From NCBI GenBank assembly GCA_025201705.1, contig MU616815.1, forward strand, positions 1 through 39,657: a stretch of 39,657 nt of DNA. Reading direction: 5' to 3'. The position numbers were made by a program, and so were the translations under genes. Of the stretch, positions 25,372 through 34,761 are shown one piece after another (within the stretch, counting starts at the first letter, position 1; every line of letters begins with the position of its first letter). Below the pieces are notes generated by a model. The model was not told the DNA's origin. It was given only the letters and a program-made list of their open reading frames with translations, and made no database searches. This DNA is from Dissophora ornata (Eukaryota > Mortierellomycota > Mortierellomycetes > Mortierellales > Mortierellaceae).

Positions 25372-26889
25372 ATGGATGGCCAACAGCAACACCGTCCTTA
25401 TTTCGGTACGTGCCGCGATACATACCGCACCTTGTGGTCCATTGTCCTTTCTTTGAACCCCCTAATCAGCACTTCGTCCACGGAATTGAGTCAGGCACAT
25501 CGTTCCACGGGATCGTTGGGCACCGAGCAAAGGTCGGAGCACCGATCACACGGGATCCTCTCCATATTCAAGCGCCACCAAAGGAGCGACAGACGGTCAT
25601 CGACGGATTCTTCGAGCCTATCCCAGACACGAGATCTGTACGACAGCAGAGACAAGTCGACCCATTGATGGTGAGCGAAATGTCGTGATCGTAAGCCCAG
25701 CATTCCATGTGCATTTATTAGACATTGCTCCCATTCCCATTTCAGACCAGCGAGTACTTTCAGGGCGGCACCCTGCTATCTGCGTTTGATGATCAAGACA
25801 TCCTGGCACTGTACGAAGCCGAGGCTGTCCCTACATTCCCTGAACCCTCAGTCGGAATGCAGTACGGGCCTAAACAAAACCAACATGAACAGAAGCTCGG
25901 TCCCTCCTTGGTGCGCCAACATCCTCATGCTCCTACAGTTCAAGGTAAAAAAGGTAGGCCAGGAAGATTTTAACTCAAAAGTTTATAAAATGCGAGACTC
26001 TGTTGTGAATAAGGAGATACTATATTGTAGACATGATAGTGGCCCAGATGGTCCCGACAATTGGATACACTGCAGGAAGACAACAACCGCGACCAACATC
26101 ACGATCTACGAAGACCGTCATGGCTAAATGGAAGGGTAGCAAGGCTTACCGTCATCAACAAGACCAGGATGTGGATCTGTCAGAAGTTCATGCTGGTGGC
26201 GTCCGCCTGCGGTCCATCCAATTTTGCAAATCCATACATGACGTGGTCGATGGCTCCGTTCAAAGTCAACATCTACCAGCCTCCGACCTGGGCGCACCAT
26301 CTGTGGCACTCGTGGAAGTTGTTGGTACGAAAAAGATCCACAGTTTTGATGCTTTATGAACCCAATGGACGAGTGCTTTGACTAAAAAAAAAAAAAAAAA
26401 AAATTGTATTTTCAGGAACTTTAGCTTCGCCCATGTGCTATCAGAACTATTGTTGGGAGTTTACCGTGCGAGATCCAACCACGCAGGACTTTGCTCGGAA
26501 GTACCCCATTGCCCCTTCCCCAAACCCATGTATCGCGATCTCGAACTTGAACCTGTCCCCCCAAGGCACGAGAACCCTGCGCTGTCGAATGTACGACCTT
26601 GACAACTCTGTCGACCAAGACGCGCTGGAAAGGGATGAGATCCTGAGGATTGTCGGTATAATTGTTACTCAGGAACAAGTGCCTGGTGCGTGTCAAGACA
26701 ACGGTTTGCACCAGATACAGTGTGTGGGCATTCGAAGGTACGGTTTACATACTCAGCGGCCATCAATCTTAGGAGATTCTACGTCTGTTAGAAAGGATAG
26801 ATAACTCACCTGTTTTTAGTGCATTTGTGGATGAGGTGAGAACAACCATCCAGGAATCACATCGGGGACCACCTCAAGGTCAAATCTGA
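25372..26889 (+). CDS. Multi-exon gene of unknown function with conflicting reading frames
   Basis: Supported exons: about 25528-25670 (its start is uncertain), 25746-25944, 26031-26325, 26416-26737 and 26820-26889, all GT-AG and in phase. A first exon at 25372-25405 (MDGQQQHRPYF) is plausible, but its junction to the next exon is weak. Exons 25746-25944 and 26416-26737 have clear coding composition (SEYFQGGTLLSAFDDQDIL; CYQNYCWEFTVRDPTTQDF). Exon 26031-26325 is a problem: phase selects one frame, yet two others look more like protein (NWIHCRKTTTATNITIYED, then RLTVINKTRMWICQKFMLV and LMLYEPNGRVL). Those pieces loosely follow the beta-strand pattern of phospholipid scramblase/LURP-one folds. 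Either the model misses small introns or the gene carries frameshifts. Function not assigned. Confidence 0.5.
26383..26403. repeat. Poly(A) run inside an intron
   Basis: About 20 consecutive A bases lie within the proposed intron 26326-26415, just before the TATTTTCAG acceptor. Length may vary between reads or strains. Confidence 0.9.
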
Positions 26890-27148
26890 ACTCGGAGCAA
26901 CTTTTTGCGTTAGGGTTCAGTGATCTCGAGCAGAATTTACAGCCGAGTTTCGACGCGAAAGGTGTTGTTGGTACATAGTTCCACTCTTGTTTTTTTTTTT
27001 TATTATATTAGCTTGAAAGGGCACAGAAATATAACGATTGCGATAAGTGGGCCAGCATGAAAAACTAGTGGAATTATGTACGTTGGAATGTGAACATCTC
27101 TGGAAAAATGTCCATGGACATCACGAGAGAGTCAGACACGCCAAGGCC

Positions 27149-29062
27149 TTAAAGCTGAGCAGAAGCCGAAACCTGTCTGGCGAGAGTCTCCGAGAGGAGC
27201 TGTCCAACGGGACCTTTGCCAACGCCGACAGCTTCAGCCGAGAGGGTGAGGTGAGCATCAGCCCAGATAGGGGCAGGATCAACAGCACCCTCAACGACTC
27301 CGGCACGACCGCCCGTGGCCTTCCACTCGGCAGTGCGCTTCAAGCCATTGCGCTGCCAGACGCTCTCTAACGAGCGAACCAAATGAGCCATCATCTCCTC
27401 GGTATGGCCGGGTGTAGGGGTGATACGAAGGCGTTCCTCACCACGAGGAACAGTGGGGTAGTTGATGCTCTGAACATAGATGTCATGCGAGCGCAAGAGC
27501 TCGTCCGAGGCGGCCTTGCAGATCTCGGCATCGCCCACCAAAACTGGAACAATGTGCGAAGGATTGGGAACAACAGGGATATCCAACGCCGCCAATTGGG
27601 CCTTCAGATCACGAGTGTTTGTCTGCTGGCCAATGCGCTCATGAGGAGAGTTGCGCAAGTAGCGGATCGAAGCGGTGGCGCCAGCAACGATGGCAGGTGG
27701 GAGAGAGGTAGTAAAAATGAAGCCAGGGGCATAGGAGCGAATCATGTCAACCAAGGCCGCTGATCCAGCAATGTAACCGCCAACAACACCAAAGGCCTTG
27801 CCAAGAGTACCGGAGATAATATCGACCTGGTCCATGACTGTCTCAACGGGGCTCGCCATGGGACGGTTGAGGTTGTCGGCGAAGTCCAGATGCTCAGCAA
27901 CACCTCCACCATGGGGACCGTACATGCCAACAGCATGGACCTCGTCCAAAAAGGTGATGGCGCCATACTTCTTGGCCAGGCGACAGATGTCGTTCACCTT
28001 GCCGATAGTGCCGGACATGGAATAGACAGTTTCGAAGGCAATGATCTTGGGGATCGAGGGATCAAGGGTCTGGAGGAGCTCCTCGAGATGGGCGGTATCG
28101 TTATGGCGGAAAATCATCTTTTTCACGCCCGAGTGCTTGATGCCTTGGATCATTGAGGCGTGGTTCATCGCGTCCGAGAGAATCACACAGTTGGGCAGCT
28201 TCTGCGCAAGAGTGCTGAGTGTGGCGTCGTTGGCGACATAGCAGGACGAAAAGACCAAGGCAGCTGGCTTGTGATGCAGCGACGCCAATTCTTCCTCGAG
28301 CTCCAAGTGCAAAGCACCGTTGCCGGCAATGTTGCGCGTACCACCAGCACCAGCGCCATACTTGCTCAAAGTCGCTTTCATGGTTTCAACCACAACGGGG
28401 TTCTTGGACATGCCCAGGTAGTCGTTCGAGCACCAGACAGTGACCTCGTCCTGGATCTTGGCCGTGTGGGCACGGGGGAACTTTTGGGCAAGGCGATTGA
28501 TGTTGTTGAAGAAGCGATACGACTTGTCCTGATGCTTCTTCTGCAGCTCGTCCTCGTAAACGCCCTCGTAGTCAAAGGTCTTGCCCGAGGCAGGGGCGAC
28601 GTGGGAAACGGGGGCCACGGGTTTGAATGGGCAGGCTACTCGGAAAAGATAATTTTTGTTGACGTTTAGTCCTTGGATCAAGCGCAAAAGTCAAATCATC
28701 CGGGGGAATTCAAAATTCCTCCAGAACTGAAGTAAATCGGATTTCTTACCGGCACCGGGGGCAGGATTGGCCTTGTGGAGCTCATGCTGGACCGAGGCCT
28801 TGATGTCGTTGGAGGAGAGGGCGGCGGCATAGCCCGAAACCTGGCTCTTGGCTGGCTTGGATTTGGCAGCAGTGGCGCTGAAATGGCGACGAGCACCAGC
28901 CGAGGCCTGGATGGTCATGGCCTTGCCCATCACGGGGCATTGCTGGGCCATGTCGACGAGTCCATTGGAGGACTTGGCGGCCACTGACTTCTGGGAGAGC
29001 GAGCGGAGGGCCGAAGGCGTAGAGTTGCGGAGGAAAGGGCAGGCTTTAGCAGCGAATTCCAT
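27149..29062 (-). CDS. HEM1: 5-Aminolevulinate synthase, mitochondrial (first step of heme biosynthesis)
   Basis: PLP enzyme joining glycine and succinyl-CoA to 5-aminolevulinate in the mitochondrial matrix. Exons 29062-28750 and 28635-27149 (intron GTAAGA...TAG, 114 nt) give 599 residues. The N-terminus is basic and Ser/Ala-rich, a mitochondrial presequence, with Cys-Pro heme regulatory motifs ACPFLR (about residue 7), QCPVMG and ACPFKP (at the exon junction, about 105). The catalytic core shows [65 protein letters not shown] and [13 protein letters not shown], whose Lys (about 384) binds PLP. The C-terminus has [16 protein letters not shown] and then a longer tail of about 65 residues. The length fits fungal ALAS (about 550-650). 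Heme feedback on import or stability is expected from the CP motifs in other organisms, not shown here. Confidence 0.97.
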
Positions 29063-30156
29063 GGCGGATGATGCACAGTGGATGGGATGTGGAGATCAAG
29101 AAGGATTGATTCAGGGACAACACGATGATGTTGATCTGCTGGATAATGGATTGAGAGACTGGGTGGGAGCAAGCGGGATTGGAAGGAGAAGGAATATCGG
29201 ATGGGGAAACAAAGAAGAGAAGGAGAGAGAGATATAGAAGACAAGAGGAGCGTATTTTGTGGTGCCCGAGTGCCCTAGTCCGGACGTGCGCTTCCTTTTG
29301 GGTTCGCTTCGGAAACGACGAAAACCTTGTGAACCTTGTCCGTAGAAAAACATGAAAACATAAACATACGGGAAGCGTGTGTATTGGAGATACTCGGGAA
29401 GAATACGTATGCGCGTGTACGGAAATCTAATCGCAACTGAAATGACTAACTGAAACCGTTTTGGATGTCAGACTGCACCCTCGCCTGGCTGCAAGCGCAG
29501 CCATGTTATCGCCCCCCGTAACCCCACCCTCGATCTGGCCCTGGTGCCTGGCACTTCGCAGCACCCGCTATCCAAAAGCATATCATGCAGCTCGGAGCAA
29601 GCCACGCCGTGGGCGCTCCACTTTGCTCCTTCGTTGTTTCGGAAGAGACCAATCTGGTGGATTATGATTGGCCAGGGCATCAGTTCTGCCGGGAAACAAT
29701 CTGGTTGAGTGGGGTAGCGATGGCGTGTCCATGCACATATGCTCAGTGAGCTATAGTAAAGGCATGCATAGAAAACATCACCCCCGCACTTGGGAGAAGC
29801 ACATGGAAACAAATCATCTTTGATCCTTTGTGTGTGAGAAAAAAGTTCAACCCAAGAGATGCTATTACTCATACGATTTTAAAGATTTTTAAAGCCGGGT
29901 CTCGGCTCGGACAACAACTGCCTGCAATGGAAAGCGTCTCCCTCGTTCGCTGCCCCTGCACCTGCGCGCTGAACATTTTCTTAGTCTCTTTGTGCCCTAT
30001 TTAGGAGACAATGCCTGCGCATCGATGTGGTCGCAACTACCAGCGGAGAGGAACCGTATCTCCGAATATGCACACTTTCCGCTTTTACTGCTCTACAAAG
30101 CTAGCAAAGCTGCAAAACCGAACAAGCTGCAGGCATGATTTGGCATATCATTTATT
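29063..30156. other. Intergenic region upstream of HEM1
   Basis: Purine-rich on the plus strand next to the HEM1 start (29090-29240), thus CT-rich in HEM1 orientation, a typical leader. Further right I see no gene; frames of 60-130 codons occur on both strands without domain or splice support. Confidence 0.45.
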
Positions 30157-31478
30157 TCAAGAGTCGTCCTCAGAAAACTCTGTATAGTCAGAGTCGTCCT
30201 CAGAAATGTCCGTACAGTCAGATTCATGGGTCTCGGCGGTTGCAGGATGGACCCATACCCTGGGGTCATCCTCATCGATCAAGCGTACAAAGTCGACAGA
30301 CAAGCCATATTTGTATGTCCTGTTTGATACATGAAGACGGTTAGCCACACTCTGCTCTCAATTATTGATGACTTGTTATTAGCAATACTGCTTGTGTACC
30401 AAAAAACTATCACGAAACATAAAGAAACTCACCCGCGATGGTTGCGGAATTGAACGAGAACATTTGGATGGTCACCGTTAATAATCAAGACACCCGGTAC
30501 TTGCACCATCACTGGGCCTCGGACAGCCCGTCCATCTTCAGAAGAGGAGGTAGTCGGCTCGACCAATTGCTCCTTTCCCGTGCAAGTAAAGGAAGTCGCG
30601 CTTGGATGAGATGTATCCCAGGACGGAATCTACCAGTAATAAAAGAGTTTGAGCATACCACGTATAATACATGTACTGCTTTTCAGACTACTCGTTCACG
30701 CCGTTGTCTGCACCGGCAAAGTTACCTCCTTCTTGTCGACAGCGACGGCCCGGAACTCTGTGTTGATGATCGGAGTGCTATTGCCCATTTCAAATCTCCA
30801 CTGGATTCGGTAGCGTCCGCGGGGGACGCCGTAAAAGACTGCGGAGACATCGAGCCACCAGACATGAAGCAGCCCTGCCATCCTGCCATATATGCTATCA
30901 GAGCGTTTGATAATCTTCCAATAGCTATCATTATCCCCGTGGACTATACCTAGATCCTGTGCCGGGATAACCATTCGCACTGCGTGTAAAAGAGGAAACG
31001 TAAAGAGTTGGTATTCCTGAGACACCTCTCTGTTCATTCCTCAGTGTGCAGGGATAGGGCAGGAATGTATGACGAACTCTCACTCACTGTAATGCCTGTA
31101 CAAACGTATCAGCTCCTGCATTGAGATGTCGCCAACGCTATTGAGCTGACTGTTCTCATCTGGACCTGGTGCTATTTGAGTTCCACTTATGCCAGCATCT
31201 TCTCCTGAAGCAAACGTTTCCGACTCAGTGCTCGACGGTAGGCGACCCATTCCGAAGCGACTCACGAAACGCTGCTGCCAGATCCAATGCGAGTTGAGGG
31301 CATCATAAAGCAATCGACAAGTCTGAAGGAGTCGGCTAAACTCGCGGCTGGGAAGAATAAGTGCGATATAACACAAGATTTCCAGGGGAAGGTCGGATAA
31401 TGACTTGGGGGCGGCGGTTGCGGTGTTGACACTGTCAGACTCCACACTTGTACTCGTTTCTGCGACCGTTGTCTCCAT
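30157..31478 (-). CDS. F-box protein with plant-type PP2 (phloem protein 2-like) domain
   Basis: Exons 31478-31088, 30979-30726, 30629-30433 and 30319-30157 join in phase to 334 residues. Residues about 25-65 form an F-box (LSDLPLEILCYIALILPSRE, then SRLLQTCRLLYDALNSHWIW), which docks to SKP1 in SCF ubiquitin ligases. The second half matches the PP2 pattern of plant F-box lectins: HGDNDSYWKIIKRSDSIYGR, LLHVWWLDVSAVFYGVPRGR, YRIQWRFEM, and near the end NVLVQFRNHRGTYKYGLSVD. In plants such domains bind glycans; substrate recognition by this domain is inference. The C-terminus is acidic with a short repeat (DISEDDSDYTEFSEDDS). The exon 2 acceptor at 30979 is preferred for its CT tract; one at about 31042 also keeps the frame. 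Divergent from the homeobox gene. Confidence 0.83.
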
Positions 31479-32067
31479 TGTGTGTTCAGAATGTCAGAAT
31501 GGTGGACGAGATGAGTGAGATGAGTAAAAGAAATGCTTGACATTGCTACTGCGGTAGATGGCAGCTGATAGACGATGCAAGATTTTCATCCCTGCAAGAC
31601 ACATAATAGTAGGCCATTGTGGTGTAGATTACATCGCACTCCAAACAGTTTGGCGAGAAAACGAGTGCCTCCTGGAACTCTGGACAGTCGCGTCTTGCGA
31701 CAAACTAGGGCTTGACGTTCAAGCGCTTCTATCCTTGGATTTCGACGCGTCCCATGGGTGATGATCAGCTTGGGATAATAATGCATGCGGTCACTCACTG
31801 ATCAAAATCTGGCACAGGTGGAACAGAGTCTCAATGACGAAAATAAGCTGCATCACAAGCTTTTCTAACCTTGGCCACGTCTACCGCATCTACCGCGTCC
31901 ACCTTCGACGCATCGCAGGGCAGTTATTATAAGCTCTCGACAACATGTAAACTGATCAATACGACTCAGCTTGTGAAATGGAACCGTGTGCCTTGGCATG
32001 TCTCTTGAATTTTATTACTCTTTCCTCGTCTCCTCCATTCGATCTTTACTGAGACATCATTGATACC
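31479..32067. promoter_or_regulatory. Divergent promoter region between the F-box/PP2 and TALE homeobox genes
   Basis: About 590 bp separate the two starts. A short triplet-like repeat, CTACCGCATCTACCGCGTCCACC, lies at about 31880-31902. CT-rich leader sequence (TTTCCTCGTCTCCTCC) precedes the homeobox ATG. No TATA box identified. Confidence 0.4.
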
Positions 32068-32673
32068 ATGCTATTCCCGCATCGAAAAACCGAACTACAC
32101 TGGGGTTTCAAGAAGGAATCTCGCACACAGCGTTTACCCAACCTCGAAATGTTCTCAGAATCGCATCTCTACTGCCATGCCATGCTCCTTGTCGCCGTTT
32201 ATCAGGAGCTAGAGAGAGAACCCCGCGTTGCTGATGTAGTAGACAACAGGAAGCGATTTCTCTCAGCCTACAACGACATGCAAAGGGATGCAGTTTCGTA
32301 CTCAGACCCGGATAACATATCATTGGTTCGAGCGGCACGTAATCTGAATGCAGAACATCGAAATCGATGTCTGCACGCACTGGCGAAACTGAAGCAAGTG
32401 TCCTCCGACCCTGACTCTGAGCCGATGAGATCTGAAGGCGCCATTCAAGAATCTTGTCAGCTGTTGGTTCCCACAACGAGCGATCTCCAAAGTCGACGCG
32501 AGCTTAAGTCGCACTATACTTCCATCCTCAAAAACTGGATCGACAACCACGCCTATCATCCTTTCCCGAGCAAGAAGGAAAAAGCTGAGCTTTGCTTGAA
32601 GGCCTCCATCACGGAGCGACAGCTGAACAATTGGTTCATAAACTACCGCCGACGACATCGTCAGCAGGAATAA
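32068..32673 (+). CDS. TALE-class homeodomain protein
   Basis: Single-exon frame of 201 residues from ATG 32068 (CATTGATACCATG). The homeodomain occupies about residues 143-201 at the C-terminus: helix 1 SHYTSILKNWIDNH, the three-residue loop extension in AYHPFPSKKEKAEL, and recognition helix ITERQLNNWFINYRRRHRQQ with Ile at homeodomain position 50 and the invariant W-F-x-N. These are marks of the TALE superclass (PBC/KNOX/fungal CUP9-like), so sequence-specific nuclear DNA binding is secure. The N-terminal 140 residues are helical in pattern, with no domain I can name. The protein ends directly after the recognition helix. The target genes and any dimer partner are unknown. Confidence 0.92.
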   Translation: MLFPHRKTELHWGFKKESRTQRLPNLEMFSESHLYCHAMLLVAVYQELEREPRVADVVDNRKRFLSAYNDMQRDAVSYSDPDNISLVRAARNLNAEHRNRCLHALAKLKQVSSDPDSEPMRSEGAIQESCQLLVPTTSDLQSRRELKSHYTSILKNWIDNHAYHPFPSKKEKAELCLKASITERQLNNWFINYRRRHRQQE

Positions 32674-33330
32674 AGATTTTAGGCGATTTGTATCTAGAAA
32701 GTATGTTGATGAACTGAACATCAGACTGCGCAGCAGGCGTCTACATATCTCCACATATCTCTCACCAGGCTGCCATTTTGGCTACATTTCCCAACACTTA
32801 TCACTGGCCAAGTTCTCTTGAACTCAAACACTTTCGCCTTGCACCTCTCTGTTCATTGAAACATTACGCCTCGTATTGGTTCCACGGCCGGTGTCGTCAA
32901 ATCGCTTTGATCCTGTGGCGCCTATACCTTCTGAGGGTTTAATCGACATGTGTTGATGTATCAAGCCCTCCATTAGCAGTGATCTCGACTACTGCCCCAA
33001 ATGGACGCGAAAAAACTAGTGGAGGCAGTGACAGCGGTCGGCATTGATGAGGCTGCGCTACGCAGACGATTATAATAGTCTGTCATTTCGAATAGTGTGA
33101 TGATGACGCTTGTCGTTGTCGAAGGTCTGTAGCCCTCAGAAGCGCGGTAATAATATAGGTGCTGCTCTTTCTGTTGATGTTGCTGTCATTGTCGCTGTAG
33201 AAGAAGGGTTTGGCCATATGCGTATCCGTATTTGGATCCTTCAACTACGGCAGTAGTTCCATTGCCATTGGGAGTGCCAGGATTCCAGCACCTGTAGTCG
33301 CCCCTGTACTCGGGGGGTTGGGACAAAACC
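32674..33330. other. Region without a convincing gene, left of the foldback
   Basis: 3' flank of the homeobox gene. The minus strand at about 33186-33300 carries an open Gly/Asn/Tyr-rich stretch (GDYRCWNPGTPNGNGTTAVV, GSKYGYAYGQ) that ends at a stop near 33186 and enters the foldback on its other side. It could be the tail of a broken gene, but no intact model can be made. Confidence 0.35.
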
Positions 33331-33600
33331 TCTCCTTTTTCCAAGGAAGCGCCCTTCGTCCAAAAAAGGGAACCGCCCATGGCCTCAGAAAAACAGTCCC
33401 CTCTCTGCTGATTCGCTCCCTCTCACGCTCTTTCACGTCCTTCATTACTCCATGTAGTCGCCTCTTACCTCGCATACACCCTGCTTCATTTTCAAGTAAA
33501 GCGACAGAGGGAGCGCGAATGAGCAGAAAGGAGACTGTTTTTCTGAGGCCATGGGCGGTTCCCTTTTTTGGACGAAGGGCGCTTCCTTGGAAAAAGGGAG
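33331..33600. repeat. Foldback: inverted repeat with 64-bp perfect core arms
   Basis: The left core 33335-33398 is the exact reverse complement of 33533-33596. Imperfect pairing continues inwards to about 33430 and 33501, so each arm is about 95-100 bp, around a loop of about 70 bp. Outside the arms the match stops within a few bases. It has no internal coding capacity of its own; open frames across it on both strands come from its symmetry. It could be a non-autonomous foldback/MITE insertion or a hairpin-RNA source. No target-site duplication was clear to me. Confidence 0.93.
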
Positions 33601-33775
33601 CGCTGGGTTCAGAACTTCCAGCAGCGCAAGCCACAACGGCAGCCGCAGCCACAGTAGACGCGGGTCCGTGAGACAAACTCGTAGCACGGTTGTTGATGTA
33701 CTTTTGCACCGTCTAGTTCAGGCCGAGCGGGTCAAATTCCAAAATGTCGGAGGATAGGCGGATTATACGCGACGG

Positions 33776-33997
33776 TCACTCTAGCCAGATACCATTACCA
33801 TTCCATTGCCATAAAGCTCTGTCGCCGATTTGGTGCCTCCCAGTAGGGGCTAGGCAGCTTAGACGTGCATGGACTGAGGGTACGAAGATGGAAGTGAGGA
33901 AAGTGAGGAATAATAACGCAAATAGGATAGAACTTGGATGGTTTGAACGTGTCGGGAAGTAGAGCGAGGTTGTGCGGAGGTCATGGAGTGGCCGCAA
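33776..33997 (-). pseudogene. Possible remnant of a secreted wall-type protein (signal peptide plus start of domain)
   Basis: The minus-strand frame reads ILFALLFLTFLTSIFVPSVHA, a good signal peptide, then RLSCLAPTGRHQIGDRALWQ and WNGNGIWLE, then a stop. It resembles the opening of the neighbouring sensor gene (ITCALPAGGSYKAGDSIILD). The frame lacks an ATG before the hydrophobic part, and a +1 shift just after the stop gives ARVTVAYNPPILRHFGI, the kind of sequence expected next. Together with the foldback directly downstream this suggests a broken gene. An intact gene with introns I failed to see is possible. Confidence 0.32.
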
Positions 33998-34761
33998 AGG
34001 TATTATTGGTGAGTAGAAATGGGTATTGGATTAACATGAAAGAATAAAACAAAGAAGACATTGAAGAAAACAGGCTTTCGGTTGCTCGATTGTTACGGAG
34101 AATACGAAATAGAAAGGTACGTTGCCAGATGAGCAAATCCTCGGGGAATGCAAGCACAAATATGGCACCAAGGAGAATAAGGCGCCATAGAAGGCGCGTA
34201 TGACACTTAAAAAGTCCTCAAAAGCTATTAAGCGCGACCAGACATGCGTGAGACTAATCTCGTTGTTGGGCTCGAAACTAAACAAGGTCATAGTCGAAGT
34301 CTAAAATCGTGGACTTGCAGTCATCAATAATTAGACATGCTATGCTTGGAGTGGGGCCCGACCTCTGCCCCGATTAAAGGAATGCAGATCCGCCAACACC
34401 TGTACCGATACAATAAAGCAAGATCAATGTATTTATTTAGTCAGCTAATGGGCCTTTTTGTTATTTCGTCCTCTTCCGCAAAGGGGCAACGGCATTGTTG
34501 ACTTTTGTTCTAGATCCAGGCGTCTTAGCAAAATATGATGCGCGATGGTCCGGTCCCTCTCCCTCCTCGCCTTCGCCCATCCCGACAACTGTCTTGTGCC
34601 CTGTACGTGGGTAGCAAAAGGGTAGAACCAGGCTATCCTGTCACACGTACATCTACAGTGTGCATGGACCTCCAACTGTACATAAAGCGAGTAATGGCGG
34701 TAAAGCCCGTCGATGCCCGAGTAGTTGGATGGATATATTATTTTTATGAAGATACTATAGA
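33998..34761. other. Region without a recognised gene
   Basis: No ORF with coding character. It contains the presumed 3' UTR of the sensor gene at the right end and AT-rich sequence around 34420-34470. Confidence 0.4.

Noticed and set aside
25372..25670. Velvet-type regulator at the start of the 25-27 kb gene
   Set aside because: None of the velvet motifs appear in any frame.
27798..28669. Several plus-strand frames of 60-170 codons over 27.3-28.7 kb
   Set aside because: They lie antisense to the well-supported ALAS coding exon.
33210..33709. 150-codon ORFs on both strands across 33.2-33.7 kb
   Set aside because: They exist because the inverted repeat is open in mirrored frames; both read the same arm peptides.
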